From Massilia sp. CFBP 13721 (lineage in GTDB: Bacteria > Pseudomonadota > Gammaproteobacteria > Burkholderiales > Burkholderiaceae_D), in NCBI RefSeq assembly GCF_014842025.1, contig NZ_JACYUY010000008.1, positions 124,001 through 188,000 of the forward strand: a stretch of DNA of 64,000 bases, given 5' to 3'. Below, piece after piece: positions 51,586 to 60,412 of the stretch; within the stretch, counting starts at the first letter, position 1, and every line of letters begins with the position of its first letter. A program made the translations under genes and the position numbers. The notes beneath the pieces are model-generated. The model saw nothing but the letters and a program-made list of their open reading frames with translations, was not told the DNA's origin and did no database searches.

Positions 51586-52560
51586 ATGGCTTCCGCCCCG
51601 AATCTGCAGTTCAAGTTTGTCAACTATACCGGCCTGGACGATGGTCCGAGCGTGATCATCATGGGTGCGACCCATGGCAACGAAATCTGCGGTACCGAAG
51701 CGATCCGCCGCGTCATGGCCGAGCTCGACAGCGGCGCGCTGCGCATCGCCGCCGGCAGCGTCACCTTCGTACCGATCGTCAATCCGCTCGCTTATTTTAA
51801 AAACCAGCGCAACGGCGACCGCAACCTGAACCGCAACCTGTTCCCGAAAGACGACCCGCAGGATTTCGAAGACCGCATCGCCAACTGGCTGTGCCCGCTG
51901 CTGGCGCAACACGACGTGCTGCTCGACCTGCATTCCTTCAACGCCGCGCACGGCGAACCGTTCGTGATGGTCGGCCCGGTCAACAATGACGGTCCGCTCG
52001 AGCCCTTCGTCCATGCGGACAAGGAACGGGCATTGGCGCGCCGCCTCGGCGTGCGCCGTTTCGTGACCGGCTGGATGGCGGCCTACGGCGGCGGCGTGCA
52101 GCGTCGCTCGCGTGGCAACGCGGCCGAGCTGGAAACGGTGCTGCGCTACGGCGTCGGCACCACCGAATACATGCGCAGCACCGGCGGCTATGCGCTCACC
52201 CTCGAATGCGGCCAGCACGTCGACCCGCAGGCGCCGGAAGTGGCCTACCGCGCCATCATCAACACGCTGGCGCACCTGGCGTTGATCGAAGCGCCGCAGC
52301 CGGAACCGGTGCCCTTCGACGAAATGGAAGCGCTGCACATGGTCGCGGTGTACGACAAGCTCGACGCCGGCGACAGTTTTGTGCGAAGCTGGGCCAGCTT
52401 CGATCCGGTGACGGAAGGCGAACAGATCGGCACGCGCGCCGACGGCACACCGGTGCTGGCCGAGTTCAGCGGCCGTATCCTGTTCCCGGATGCCAAGGCG
52501 GGGGCGAATTCGGAGTGGTATTACCTGACGCGGGCGAATCCGGAGTTCGGGCGCGGCTGA
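51586..52560 (+). CDS. Succinylglutamate desuccinylase/aspartoacylase-family zinc hydrolase
   Basis: A 324-residue amidohydrolase of the M14-like AstE/AspA family. The zinc site is visible as GATHGNE (His, Glu) and DLHSF (His), with substrate residues NRNLNRNLFP-like DRNLNRNLFPKD and the later ECGQH. The C-terminal domain (about 235-320) is a beta-barrel, as in the family. It cleaves an N-acyl amino acid; the exact acyl group is not predictable. No ast operon genes are adjacent. Confidence 0.88.
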   Translation: MASAPNLQFKFVNYTGLDDGPSVIIMGATHGNEICGTEAIRRVMAELDSGALRIAAGSVTFVPIVNPLAYFKNQRNGDRNLNRNLFPKDDPQDFEDRIANWLCPLLAQHDVLLDLHSFNAAHGEPFVMVGPVNNDGPLEPFVHADKERALARRLGVRRFVTGWMAAYGGGVQRRSRGNAAELETVLRYGVGTTEYMRSTGGYALTLECGQHVDPQAPEVAYRAIINTLAHLALIEAPQPEPVPFDEMEALHMVAVYDKLDAGDSFVRSWASFDPVTEGEQIGTRADGTPVLAEFSGRILFPDAKAGANSEWYYLTRANPEFGRG

Positions 52561-52625
52561 AACCCATAAGGCGTACAAGCGTGCGCCGTTGTCCCCGACT
52601 GCGTTCTAGTGGATAATTCGACACC

Positions 52626-52874
52626 ATGACCGATACCGCAACCCTCCCCCCTCTCCCCGACCGGCTCTCGATCGATCCGAGCAGCCCTTTCCACAACCGC
52701 GACGTGTTCCAGCATGACGTCGGCATCCGCTTCAACGACAAGGACCGTTTCGACGTCGAAGAGTATTGCCTGAGCGAAGGCTGGATCAAGGTCGCCGCCG
52801 GCAAGACGCTCGACCGCAAGGGCAAGCCGATGCTGATCAAGCTGAAGGGCAAGGTCGAGGCGTTCTACCGCTGA
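52626..52874 (+). CDS. DUF3297 family small protein
   Basis: An 82-residue conserved protein (LPDRLSIDPSSPFHNRDVFQHDVGIRFN, VEEYCLSEGWIKVAAGKTLDRKGKPML). It matches the DUF3297 family, which is widespread in proteobacteria and of unknown function. It lies 65 bp after the hydrolase gene and is followed by a good terminator. Confidence 0.85.
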   Translation: MTDTATLPPLPDRLSIDPSSPFHNRDVFQHDVGIRFNDKDRFDVEEYCLSEGWIKVAAGKTLDRKGKPMLIKLKGKVEAFYR

Positions 52875-52926
52875 GCGGCCACGCCGGCAAGCGTGCCGGC
52901 ATGTTGACAATTCATCTTTCGAATAC

Positions 52927-52955
52927 GAAAACGGCGCATTCAGGCGCCGTTTTCC
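52927..52955 (+). terminator. Rho-independent terminator after the DUF3297 gene
   Basis: Inverted arms AAAACGGCGC and GCGCCGTTTT pair around a six-base loop, and the T residues of the right arm supply the U-tract. It lies about 53 bp after the stop at 52874. Confidence 0.88.
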
Positions 52956-53144
52956 ATTGCAATATTCCCTGTACAACGCTCGGCTTGATTGTTAAATAAG
53001 AGCTGTCGCCACGTCACAACGGAACATGTTTCGGTGCGGCAAATTGCTTGCCCACGCTAAACATCGTCCATATCATCGGGTCCTCTCATTGCCACACGGC
53101 AATCCATCGCCCGCACCAGCGCTTGCTGGGATATTGGACATCAC

Positions 53145-53816
53145 ATGAAATTCCCCAAGATTTTTTCGATCGCCCTGCTCTCGCTGGCGACGGCAACCGT
53201 GGCCCAGGCCGCCGACATCGCCACGACCGTCGACCTCGGCACAACCGGCCTCGGCCTGCACCTCAGCGCGCCTGTCGCGCCGAAACTGAACGCCCGTGTC
53301 GGCCTGAACTACGCGACCTATTCCTACGACGGCCACACCTCGGACGTGAACTACGATTTCAAGCTGAAACTGGCCACCGTCGACGCCCTGCTCGACTACC
53401 ACCCCTTCGACGGCGGCTTCCGTTTCAGCGCCGGCCTGGTCCATAACGGCAACAGCATCGACGCCAGGTCGCGTCCGGACGCCAACGGCAACTACACCAT
53501 CAACGGGCGCAGCTACGACGCCGCCGTCGCCGGCAACCTGATCGGCAAGGTCGAATTCCGCAAGAATGCGCCCTACCTGGGCATTGGCTGGGGCAATGCC
53601 GTCAAATCGGCGGGCTGGAGCTTCGGCATGGACCTGGGCGTGGCCTTCCAGGGCGCACCAAAGACGAGCCTGGCCTTGCGCGGCTGCACGGCGCCGGCGC
53701 TGGTCTGCTCGCGGCTCGCCGACGACGCGGCCGGCGAGAACGCGCGCCTGGCCAAGGAAGTGAAGGATTTCAAGCTGTACCCGGTGCTGCGCGTGGGGAT
53801 CAGCTACCGCTTCTGA
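53145..53816 (+). CDS. Outer-membrane beta-barrel protein (OmpW/OMP_b-brl type)
   Basis: A 223-residue exported protein. The signal peptide (KIFSIALLSLATATVAQAAD) is cut after AQA. About eight amphipathic strands follow (LNARVGLNYATYSYDG, FRFSAGLVHNGNSI, FRKNAPYLGIGWGNAV, WSFGMDLGVAFQG). The C-terminus VLRVGISYRF has the terminal Phe needed for BAM recognition. Two Cys (RGCTAPALVCS) may form a loop disulfide. The function is unknown, and it probably acts as a small channel or adhesin. Confidence 0.85.
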   Translation: MKFPKIFSIALLSLATATVAQAADIATTVDLGTTGLGLHLSAPVAPKLNARVGLNYATYSYDGHTSDVNYDFKLKLATVDALLDYHPFDGGFRFSAGLVHNGNSIDARSRPDANGNYTINGRSYDAAVAGNLIGKVEFRKNAPYLGIGWGNAVKSAGWSFGMDLGVAFQGAPKTSLALRGCTAPALVCSRLADDAAGENARLAKEVKDFKLYPVLRVGISYRF

Positions 53817-53854
53817 AGCGGCTGGCATGTGTGAAGAGGCAGGCCATGGGCCTA

Positions 53855-54168
53855 ATGCCGTTCAGTTAACCTACGCGAACCGTTTTATCTGGCGCTGAGC
53901 TGGCCACATTAAGTGAGTTTCGATAATTGTAGGGTGGACTCCCGAGTCCACGCGGTACGTGCCCTTGCATACCTTGACGCTTGGGGAGGCCTGGGCGTGC
54001 GCACTCCCAGGCATGTGGCGCATCTCGGCATCTCGATATGCATAAAAAGGGCCGTGGACTCAGGAGCGGTTCGCCGCCCGGTCCACCCTACCTATCGCGC
54101 GACTCGAAGTGCGCGACCGGGGTTAGTGTTAGCTAAAAGACGTGGCCGATCGCTTAACTGAACGGCAT
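53855..54168 (-). repeat. Dispersed inverted-repeat element, copy B (about 314 bp)
   Basis: The ends are a perfect 15-bp inverted repeat: ATGCCGTTCAGTTAA at 53855 and TTAACTGAACGGCAT ending at 54168. Read on the minus strand it follows copy A (14242-14500) almost throughout, with about 50 extra bases in the middle. The inner GTAGGGTGGACTC/GAGTCCAC dyad, the ATATCGAGATG block and TGTGGCCAGCTCAGCGCC are shared. No gene is encoded. It fills most of the 384-bp gap between the barrel protein and the SMR gene. Confidence 0.85.
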
Positions 54169-54200
54169 CGAGGCCGCAGGCCTGCCTTTTTCGTTTCGGC

Positions 54201-54524
54201 TCAGGCCGGCGTCAACAGTTTCAAGCCGGCGATCCCAAGCGCGATCAGGCCGATCGAGCCGATGCGCAGCGCGCCGGCCGGTTCGCCCAGCATCATCATG
54301 CCGAAGATGGCCGTGCCGATGGTGCCGATACCGGTCCAGACCGCGTAGGCGGTGCCCAGCGGCAGGTTACGCAGCGCCAGGCCCAGCATGCCGACGCTGA
54401 GCAGCATCGCCAGCAGCGTGAAGGCGGTCGGGATCGGTTTGGTGAACCCTTCCGTGTATTTCAGACCGGCGGCCCACGCCACTTCCAGCAGCCCCGCCAG
54501 CACCAGGTAAAACCAGCTCATCAT
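54201..54524 (-). CDS. gdx: Small multidrug resistance (SMR) protein, SugE/Gdx type
   Basis: A 107-residue four-helix inner-membrane exporter that works as a dual-topology dimer. It has the essential Glu in helix 1 ([19 protein letters not shown]), [20 protein letters not shown] in helix 3 and a short C-terminus. The [10 protein letters not shown] and [16 protein letters not shown] patterns fit the SugE/Gdx subgroup, known to export guanidinium, rather than EmrE. I looked for a guanidine riboswitch upstream and found none. A GCCCGTT/AACGGGC hairpin lies in the leader (about 54543-54562). Confidence 0.88.
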   Translation of the reverse strand: MMSWFYLVLAGLLEVAWAAGLKYTEGFTKPIPTAFTLLAMLLSVGMLGLALRNLPLGTAYAVWTGIGTIGTAIFGMMMLGEPAGALRIGSIGLIALGIAGLKLLTPA

Positions 54525-54676
54525 CGACCTTTCGCGGGGCGTGCCCGTTCATAAAAACGGGCGCAAGTATAACATTCGTCTACGCCAAGGCCCGGCGGCC
54601 GGCGAAATCCGGCCGTGCCCGGCAGGAATTCGTGGCGTCCCGTAAGATGCCCGGACCGACACACCGAGGATTGCAC

Positions 54677-55741
54677 ATGACGACACTGTTTGACCCGATC
54701 ACCATCGGCGCGCTCGCGCTGCCGAACCGCATCATCATGGCGCCGCTGACGCGCGCCCGCGCTATCGGCCCGGACCGCGTCCCCAACGCGCTGATGGTCG
54801 ACTACTACGTCCAGCGCGCCAGCGCCGGCTTGATCCTGTCGGAGGCGACCTCGGTCACGCCGATGGGTGTGGGCTATGCCGACACGCCGGGCATCTGGTC
54901 CGAGGCGCAAGTCGCGGGCTGGAAGCAAGTGACCGAGGGCGTGCACGCCGCCGGCGGACGCATCGTCATGCAACTCTGGCACGTGGGCCGCATTTCCGAT
55001 CCGGTCTTCCTCGACGGCGCGGCGCCGGTCGCGCCGAGCGCGGTCAAGCCGGCCGGCACCGTGAGCCTGGTGCGTCCGAAGCGCGACTACGCCACGCCGC
55101 GCGCGCTGGAAACGCAGGAGATCGCCGGCATCGTCGCCGCCTACCGCCAGGGCGCGGAAAATGCGAAAAAGGCCGGCTTCGATGGCGTCGAGATCCATGG
55201 CGCCAACGGCTACCTGCTCGACCAGTTCCTGCAAGACAGCACCAACCTGCGCAGCGACGAATACGGCGGCTCGATCGAGAACCGTGCGCGCCTGCTGCTG
55301 GAAGTGACCGACGCCTGCATCGACGTCTGGGGCGCCGACCGCGTCGGCATGCACCTGGCGCCACGGCGCGATGCCCACGACATGGGCGATTCGACCCCGG
55401 TCGAGACCTTTGGCTACGTCGCGCGCGAACTCGGCAAGCGCGGCATCGCCTTTATCTTCGCGCGCGAAGCGGTCGGCGAGGACAGCCTGGGACCGCTGCT
55501 GAAGAAGGAGTTCGGCGGCCCCTTCATCGCCAACGAAAAGATGACGGTCGAAACCGCCGAACGCCTTTTGAGCGCGGGCGACGCCGACGCCATCGCCTTT
55601 GGCCTGTGGTTCATCGCCAACCCGGACTTGCCGCAGCGTTTGCAAAGCGGTGCGCCGCTGAACCCGCTGCGTCCGGAAGTGATCTACGGTAGCGGCGCCG
55701 AAGGTTATACGGATTACGCGTCGCTGAAGCAGGCCTCATAA
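54677..55741 (+). CDS. Old yellow enzyme family alkene reductase
   Basis: A 354-residue FMN-dependent ene-reductase (NemA/XenB-like). The start at MTTLFDPITIG (54677) has GAGG upstream. Motifs include LPNRIIMAPLTRARA (FMN binding), LWHVGRIS, GFDGVEIHGANGYLLDQFLQD with the His/Asn substrate pair region, and SDEYGGSIENRARLLLEV. It reduces activated C=C bonds or nitro compounds with NADPH. It is divergent from the SMR exporter. Confidence 0.95.
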   Translation: MTTLFDPITIGALALPNRIIMAPLTRARAIGPDRVPNALMVDYYVQRASAGLILSEATSVTPMGVGYADTPGIWSEAQVAGWKQVTEGVHAAGGRIVMQLWHVGRISDPVFLDGAAPVAPSAVKPAGTVSLVRPKRDYATPRALETQEIAGIVAAYRQGAENAKKAGFDGVEIHGANGYLLDQFLQDSTNLRSDEYGGSIENRARLLLEVTDACIDVWGADRVGMHLAPRRDAHDMGDSTPVETFGYVARELGKRGIAFIFAREAVGEDSLGPLLKKEFGGPFIANEKMTVETAERLLSAGDADAIAFGLWFIANPDLPQRLQSGAPLNPLRPEVIYGSGAEGYTDYASLKQAS

Positions 55742-55918
55742 GGACCGTATGAGAACCGGTGCGCGGGCTCGCCTGCGCACTGTGTTTACATGTATGTATG
55801 AGGTATGTACGCCCCGTAAAACACCTTTTTTCCCCTGCAAATCCTGTTGCACTCATGATATTCTTGCGCGATTCGCATAGCGCGCCGGTGGCCGGCGCCT
55901 GCTCACCAGGAATCCGTC

Positions 55919-58582
55919 TTGAAGATTTTTGTTCCCCGCGTCATGGCCTTCGCCATCGCCTCCGCACTTGCCTTCTCCGCCGTCCACGCCGCACCCGCCG
56001 CCAAAGCCTCTGCCTCGACCCCACGCGCCGAAAATGCCTTCCTGTCGCAAGAAGACGCCGCTGCCCGTTCGGCGCGCGTGTCGAACGTCGACTATGCGCT
56101 CGAATTCACGCTGACCGGCCAGCCGACCTTCAGCGGCGTCACCACCGCCACGTTTGATCTGACCGACAACGCCCAGCCGTTGACGATCGACCTCGACAAG
56201 GCGACCGTGAAATCGGTCAGCGTCAACGGCAAGAAGGTCGAGACCAAGTACAACAACTGGTTCGTGACGATTGCCGCCGCCGACCTGGCCAAGGGCCGCA
56301 ACACTGTCGTGATCGCCTACGAGCGCCTGCACAGCACGAACGGCGAAGGCTTGCACCGCATGGTCGATCCGGTCGATGGCCGGGTCTACACCTACTCCCA
56401 CTTCGAACCGGCCGCTGCGCACCAGATGTTCGCCGTCTTCGACCAGCCCGACCTGAAGGCGACCTACCAGGTCACGGCCACTGCGCCGGCCGACTGGCAT
56501 GTGGTGTCGACCACGCGCGAGACGCGCATTGAAGAGGCTGGAACGGCTAAACGCTGGATCTTCCCGAAATCGAAAAAGCTGAGCCCGTACAATTTCTCGC
56601 TGCACGCCGGCCCCTACAAAGTGTGGGAAGACAAGAGCGGCAAGTACCCGATGCGCCTGTTTGCGCGCCAGTCGGTCGCCGCCCAGGTGACGCCGGAAGA
56701 CTGGTTCCGCTACACCAAAGACGGCCTGGCCTTTTTCGACAATTACTTCGGCATCCCTTACCAGTTCGAGAAGTATGACCAGCTGCTGGTCCCCGACTTC
56801 CTGTACGGCGCGATGGAAAACGCCGGCGCGATCACCTTTGCCGAAGGCGGCTTCCTGCACAAGGCGAAGATGACCGACGCCCAGCGCCAGTCGCTGGCGT
56901 CCGTCATCATGCACGAGATGGCGCACCAGTGGTTCGGCGACCTGGTCACCATGCAGTGGTGGAACGGCCTGTGGCTGAACGAAAGCTTCGCTTCCTTCAT
57001 GGGCACGCTGGCCACGGCCGAAGCGACCGAGTTCAAGGACGCCTGGCAGCATTTCTATTCGACCGGCAAGCAGGCGGCCTACGTGCAGGACCAGAAGTCG
57101 AATACGCACCCGATCGAGGTGCCGGTGCCGTCGACCGCGAACGCCTTCGACAACATCGATGCGATCACCTATTCGAAAGGCGCCTCGACCCTGATCCAGC
57201 TGCGCCACCTGCTGGGCGCGGAAGTCTTCCGCAAGGGCGTGCACAATTACCTGACCAAATACTCCTACCAGAACGCCAGGCTCGACGATTTCATCGGCAG
57301 CCTGGGCGAAGCGGCCGGGCGCGACCTGTCGGGCTGGACCAAGCAGTGGCTGTACGAGCCAGGCGTGAACACGATCGCGGCCAACTTTACCTGCAGCAGC
57401 GGCAAGATCAAGTCGTTTGCCTTGCAGCAGACGGCGCCGAGCAAGGCCTTGCCGACGCTGCGCGAACAGCGCGTGCAGGTTGCCACCTTCAAGGTCGAGG
57501 GCGGCAAGTTCACGCAACTGCAGAACGTGCCGGTAACCTATGCCGGCGCCAATACCCGCGTGCCGGCCCTGGTCGGCAGCGCCTGCCCGGACATGGTGTA
57601 CCCGAACTACCAGGACTGGGGCTTCGTGAAGGTGCAGCTCGACAAGCGCTCGTTCGAGACCGCGCGCGCCAGCCTGGCGGGCGTCGAAGACCCGCTGCTG
57701 CGCACGATGCTGTGGCAGAGCCTGTGGGATGGCGTGCGTGACGGCAAGCTGCCGCTGAACGAATTCATCAAGACCGCGCTGGCGAATGCGCCGCTGGAAA
57801 AGGATTACACCCTGCTCGGCGACGTGCTCGGCAAGGTCGGCATGGCCAAGTACTATCTCGATGCGATGGGCCTGCATTCTGGCTGGGCGCAGCAGACCCG
57901 TGCCGACCTGGAAACCATGGCATGGAACGGCGTGCTTGCGAACAAAGGCAACGACAACTTCCAGCGTCGCTGGTTCACGACCTACATCGGGCTGGCCAGC
58001 ACGCCGGCGGCGCTCGAGCGCCTGGCGGGCATGCTGGGCGGCACGGTCAAGGTGGAGGGCCTGGACCTCAACCAGGACCTGCGCTGGACCATCGTCGCCC
58101 GCCTGAACCGCTACGACCACGCCGGCGCCGCCGCGCTGGTCGAGCAGGAAGCGCAGCGCGACAAGTCGGACAGCGGCCAAGCCGCGGCGCTCGCCGCCAC
58201 CGTGGTGCGTCCTGATCCGCAGGTCAAGGCCGAATGGCTGGCAACGGTCGAAAACCTGAAGACCGAGCTGCCGTTCTCGAAGATCCGCACGGCGATGGGC
58301 AGCCTGTATCCGGCCGAGCAGAACGCGCTGGCCGAACAGACGGCGGCCGCGCGCCTGGCCAAGCTGCCGGCGATCGACAAGGCGGCCGGCCCGGTCTACA
58401 TGCGCAGCTATGCCAACACCTTGATTCCTGCCAGCTGCACGCCGGCCAGCGTCAAGCGCCTGACCCAGGCCGCGGACAGCATGAAGGACCTGTCGGCCGG
58501 CACCCGCCGCTCGCTGCTCGACGTCCAGCAGGAAGACCAGCGCTGCGTGACGATCAAGCAGGCCATGACGGCGCCGAAGTAA
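55919..58582 (+). CDS. Exported M1-family zinc aminopeptidase (PepN/ERAP-like)
   Basis: An 887-residue enzyme with a signal peptide (MAFAIASALAFSAVHAA), so it acts in the periplasm or outside. It starts at a TTG (55919) with AGGA eight bases before. The substrate motif GAMEN and zinc motif HEMAHQWFGDLVTMQWWNGLWLNE (HExxH-18-E) are intact. The ERAP1-like C-terminal helical domain fills residues about 540-880. The length is normal for the family. Confidence 0.95.
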   Translation: MKIFVPRVMAFAIASALAFSAVHAAPAAKASASTPRAENAFLSQEDAAARSARVSNVDYALEFTLTGQPTFSGVTTATFDLTDNAQPLTIDLDKATVKSVSVNGKKVETKYNNWFVTIAAADLAKGRNTVVIAYERLHSTNGEGLHRMVDPVDGRVYTYSHFEPAAAHQMFAVFDQPDLKATYQVTATAPADWHVVSTTRETRIEEAGTAKRWIFPKSKKLSPYNFSLHAGPYKVWEDKSGKYPMRLFARQSVAAQVTPEDWFRYTKDGLAFFDNYFGIPYQFEKYDQLLVPDFLYGAMENAGAITFAEGGFLHKAKMTDAQRQSLASVIMHEMAHQWFGDLVTMQWWNGLWLNESFASFMGTLATAEATEFKDAWQHFYSTGKQAAYVQDQKSNTHPIEVPVPSTANAFDNIDAITYSKGASTLIQLRHLLGAEVFRKGVHNYLTKYSYQNARLDDFIGSLGEAAGRDLSGWTKQWLYEPGVNTIAANFTCSSGKIKSFALQQTAPSKALPTLREQRVQVATFKVEGGKFTQLQNVPVTYAGANTRVPALVGSACPDMVYPNYQDWGFVKVQLDKRSFETARASLAGVEDPLLRTMLWQSLWDGVRDGKLPLNEFIKTALANAPLEKDYTLLGDVLGKVGMAKYYLDAMGLHSGWAQQTRADLETMAWNGVLANKGNDNFQRRWFTTYIGLASTPAALERLAGMLGGTVKVEGLDLNQDLRWTIVARLNRYDHAGAAALVEQEAQRDKSDSGQAAALAATVVRPDPQVKAEWLATVENLKTELPFSKIRTAMGSLYPAEQNALAEQTAAARLAKLPAIDKAAGPVYMRSYANTLIPASCTPASVKRLTQAADSMKDLSAGTRRSLLDVQQEDQRCVTIKQAMTAPK

Positions 58583-58585
58583 ACG

Positions 58586-59281
58586 TTGGCGTACGCCATC
58601 GTGCCAGGCTATGCGGCGTCCCGCTCGTGGACGCCGCTGGTCCTGACGGTCGGGCTGCACCTGCTGCTGGTGCTGGCCTGGCTCACCGGCGTGCAAGGCC
58701 CGGCGCTCCAGCCAACGCCGGCCGAGCGTACCTCGACCCTGGTGCTGGTGCAGCCGCTGGCCCGGCCCCGGCCGGCGCCAGCCGAACCGCCTCAGATTCC
58801 CAAACCGCGCACGCGCAGCCCGGCAGCGATGTCGGTTCCTGTGCTCGTCTCGCCTGCGCCTGTCGTTCCATCCTCCCCTGCCCCCGCACCGGCGGACGCG
58901 CCGCAAGCCGACCCGGCCCCCGATTCGCCCTCCGCAGCGGCGCTGCCCGGCGAGCTGCTCGCCACGTCGAAGGCGATGGCAGGCAAGGTCGACCGTGAAT
59001 TGCGCAACGGATCCAGCCCGATCACGGCCGAACCCGAGCGCAAATGGGAACGCTTTGCCGAAGCCTTTGCCGCCGCGCGCAAGGGCGCTCCGCCCGGCGT
59101 CACCCTCGAGAGCTACACCGAGCCGGACGGCGTGATCATTTACCGCAAGACGGTGGCCGGCAAGACCAGGTGCTACCGCAGCGGCAGCGTCGGCGGCCTG
59201 ACCACGCAATTCGGCAATGCCGACCTCCACGGCGGCGGCAACACGACCTGCCCCACGAGCGTCAGTTGGTCCCGCCACTGA
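58586..59281 (+). CDS. Proline-rich single-helix protein (TonB-like layout, hypothetical)
   Basis: A 231-residue protein starting at the TTG at 58586, three bases after the peptidase stop. One N-terminal helix (LVLTVGLHLLLVLAWLTGV) is followed by a Pro/Ala-rich periplasmic spacer (about 45-115) and a C-terminal domain (about 130-231) with two Cys (TRCYRSGS, NTTCPTS). The layout resembles TonB, but the C-terminal sequence is not a recognisable TonB domain. Its function is unknown; coupling to the aminopeptidase is likely from the spacing. Confidence 0.68.
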   Translation: MAYAIVPGYAASRSWTPLVLTVGLHLLLVLAWLTGVQGPALQPTPAERTSTLVLVQPLARPRPAPAEPPQIPKPRTRSPAAMSVPVLVSPAPVVPSSPAPAPADAPQADPAPDSPSAAALPGELLATSKAMAGKVDRELRNGSSPITAEPERKWERFAEAFAAARKGAPPGVTLESYTEPDGVIIYRKTVAGKTRCYRSGSVGGLTTQFGNADLHGGGNTTCPTSVSWSRH

Positions 59282-59296
59282 TTTTTCGTCAGGCAC

Positions 59297-59644
59297 TCAA
59301 CCTCCTTTCGTTACAGGTTTACCGCCCGTGCCCGGCACGCACAGCTCGGCCAGGCGGCGCCAGGAACCGTCGGCAAAGCACTCGCCTGGCGGCGGCGCGC
59401 GTTCGAACAGCTGGCCCAGGCCCTGCGGCGACACGTCGTTCACTTTCACTTCCCGATCGATCGGCAGACACACCGCGTCGTGCCAGGCGGCGGCATAGGT
59501 GCGCGGCGTCGGCAGCGGTCCGCGCAGGCGGGTGGCGGCCGCCTCGCATTCGGCGCGCGTGAGGTAGGCGCCGCGCAGGCTGCTGCCCTCGAGCGTCACC
59601 TCGAGATGCTGCTGCAGGTACAAAAGCAGGACGATCGTGAACAC
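59297..59644 (-). CDS. Small hypothetical protein
   Basis: A 115-residue protein beginning at the GTG at 59644, chosen for the GGAGG ribosome site five bases upstream. The first residues (FTIVLLLYLQQHLEVTL) may be a weak anchor. Three Cys occur (AECEAA, AVCLPI, GECFAD). It is divergent from the thioesterase gene. Between them, GACCTG and CAGGTC form a small palindrome (59712-59726) of unknown meaning. No family is recognised. Confidence 0.6.
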   Translation of the reverse strand: MFTIVLLLYLQQHLEVTLEGSSLRGAYLTRAECEAAATRLRGPLPTPRTYAAAWHDAVCLPIDREVKVNDVSPQGLGQLFERAPPPGECFADGSWRRLAELCVPGTGGKPVTKGG

Positions 59645-59828
59645 TGAGTCCTCCACTTGCTGTCTGTCGGTTGGAGTCGTGTTCCAGGGGCGCGGTTCGG
59701 CGCGCACGGCTGACCTGGATCAGGTCGGAGCAGCACACTCCGGGTCACCCAGGGCTGGTCGGCAGCGCGACGGCCGAGCGGCTAGAATGGGCGCTTTGGC
59801 GGCGCCACAAAGCCGCTTCGACCGAGGA

Positions 59829-60272
59829 ATGACTTTGACCTGGGATTATCCGCAACCCTTCCTGCTGTCCCTGGCGCCCGGCGCCGCGGACATCGATGGC
59901 CTGAACCACACCAATAATGCGGTCTACGTGCGCTGGTGCGAGCAGGCCGGCTGGGCGCACTCCGAGGCGCTGGGCCTGGGCATCGACGATTACCGGCGCC
60001 TCGACCGGGCGATGGCGATCCGGCGCGCCGAATACGATTACATCCTGCCGACGCTGCTGGGCGAGGCGCTGACGCTGGCTACCTGGCTGGTCGGCGGCGA
60101 CGGCAAGCTGTCGATGGAACGGCGCTTCCAGCTGGTGCGCGAGGGCGATGGCGCGACCGTGCTGCGCGGGCGCTGGGAACTGGTCTGCATCGACATCGGC
60201 GGCGGCCGGCCGCGCCGCATGCCGCCCGAATTCCTGGACGCCTACATGCCGCAGGTGGTGAAAAGCGCCTGA
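59829..60272 (+). CDS. Acyl-CoA thioesterase (4HBT hot-dog fold)
   Basis: A 147-residue protein of the YbgC/FadM hot-dog class. DIDGLNHTNNAVYVRWCEQAGWAHSEALG carries the catalytic Asp/Asn region, followed by the strand-rich core. The ATG at 59829 sits very close to GAGG; a TTG at 59835 has better spacing and may be the real start. It hydrolyses acyl-CoA thioesters, with chain length unknown. Confidence 0.87.
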   Translation: MTLTWDYPQPFLLSLAPGAADIDGLNHTNNAVYVRWCEQAGWAHSEALGLGIDDYRRLDRAMAIRRAEYDYILPTLLGEALTLATWLVGGDGKLSMERRFQLVREGDGATVLRGRWELVCIDIGGGRPRRMPPEFLDAYMPQVVKSA

Positions 60273-60412
60273 ACCCACCCGGGCGGTACGCTATGCATGG
60301 GTTAGCTTGAGACACCTTGCGCCTGCTCAAAGGCAAACTTGAGCAAACCGCGCCGGGGGGCGTTCGCGCCGGGGGACACTGCATTGGTGTCCGCCGTCCA
60401 CGAGGTTTTGCC

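Noticed and set aside
54525-54676. Guanidine riboswitch before the SugE/Gdx-type gene
   Set aside because: A GCCCGTT/AACGGGC hairpin exists, but the paired ACGR loops of guanidine-II and the guanidine-I/III cores are not visible.
59700-59770. TPP-like riboswitch from the GACCTG...CAGGTC segment
   Set aside because: Only a short palindrome matches; the CUGAGA and other conserved TPP elements are absent and the adjacent genes are not thiamine related.
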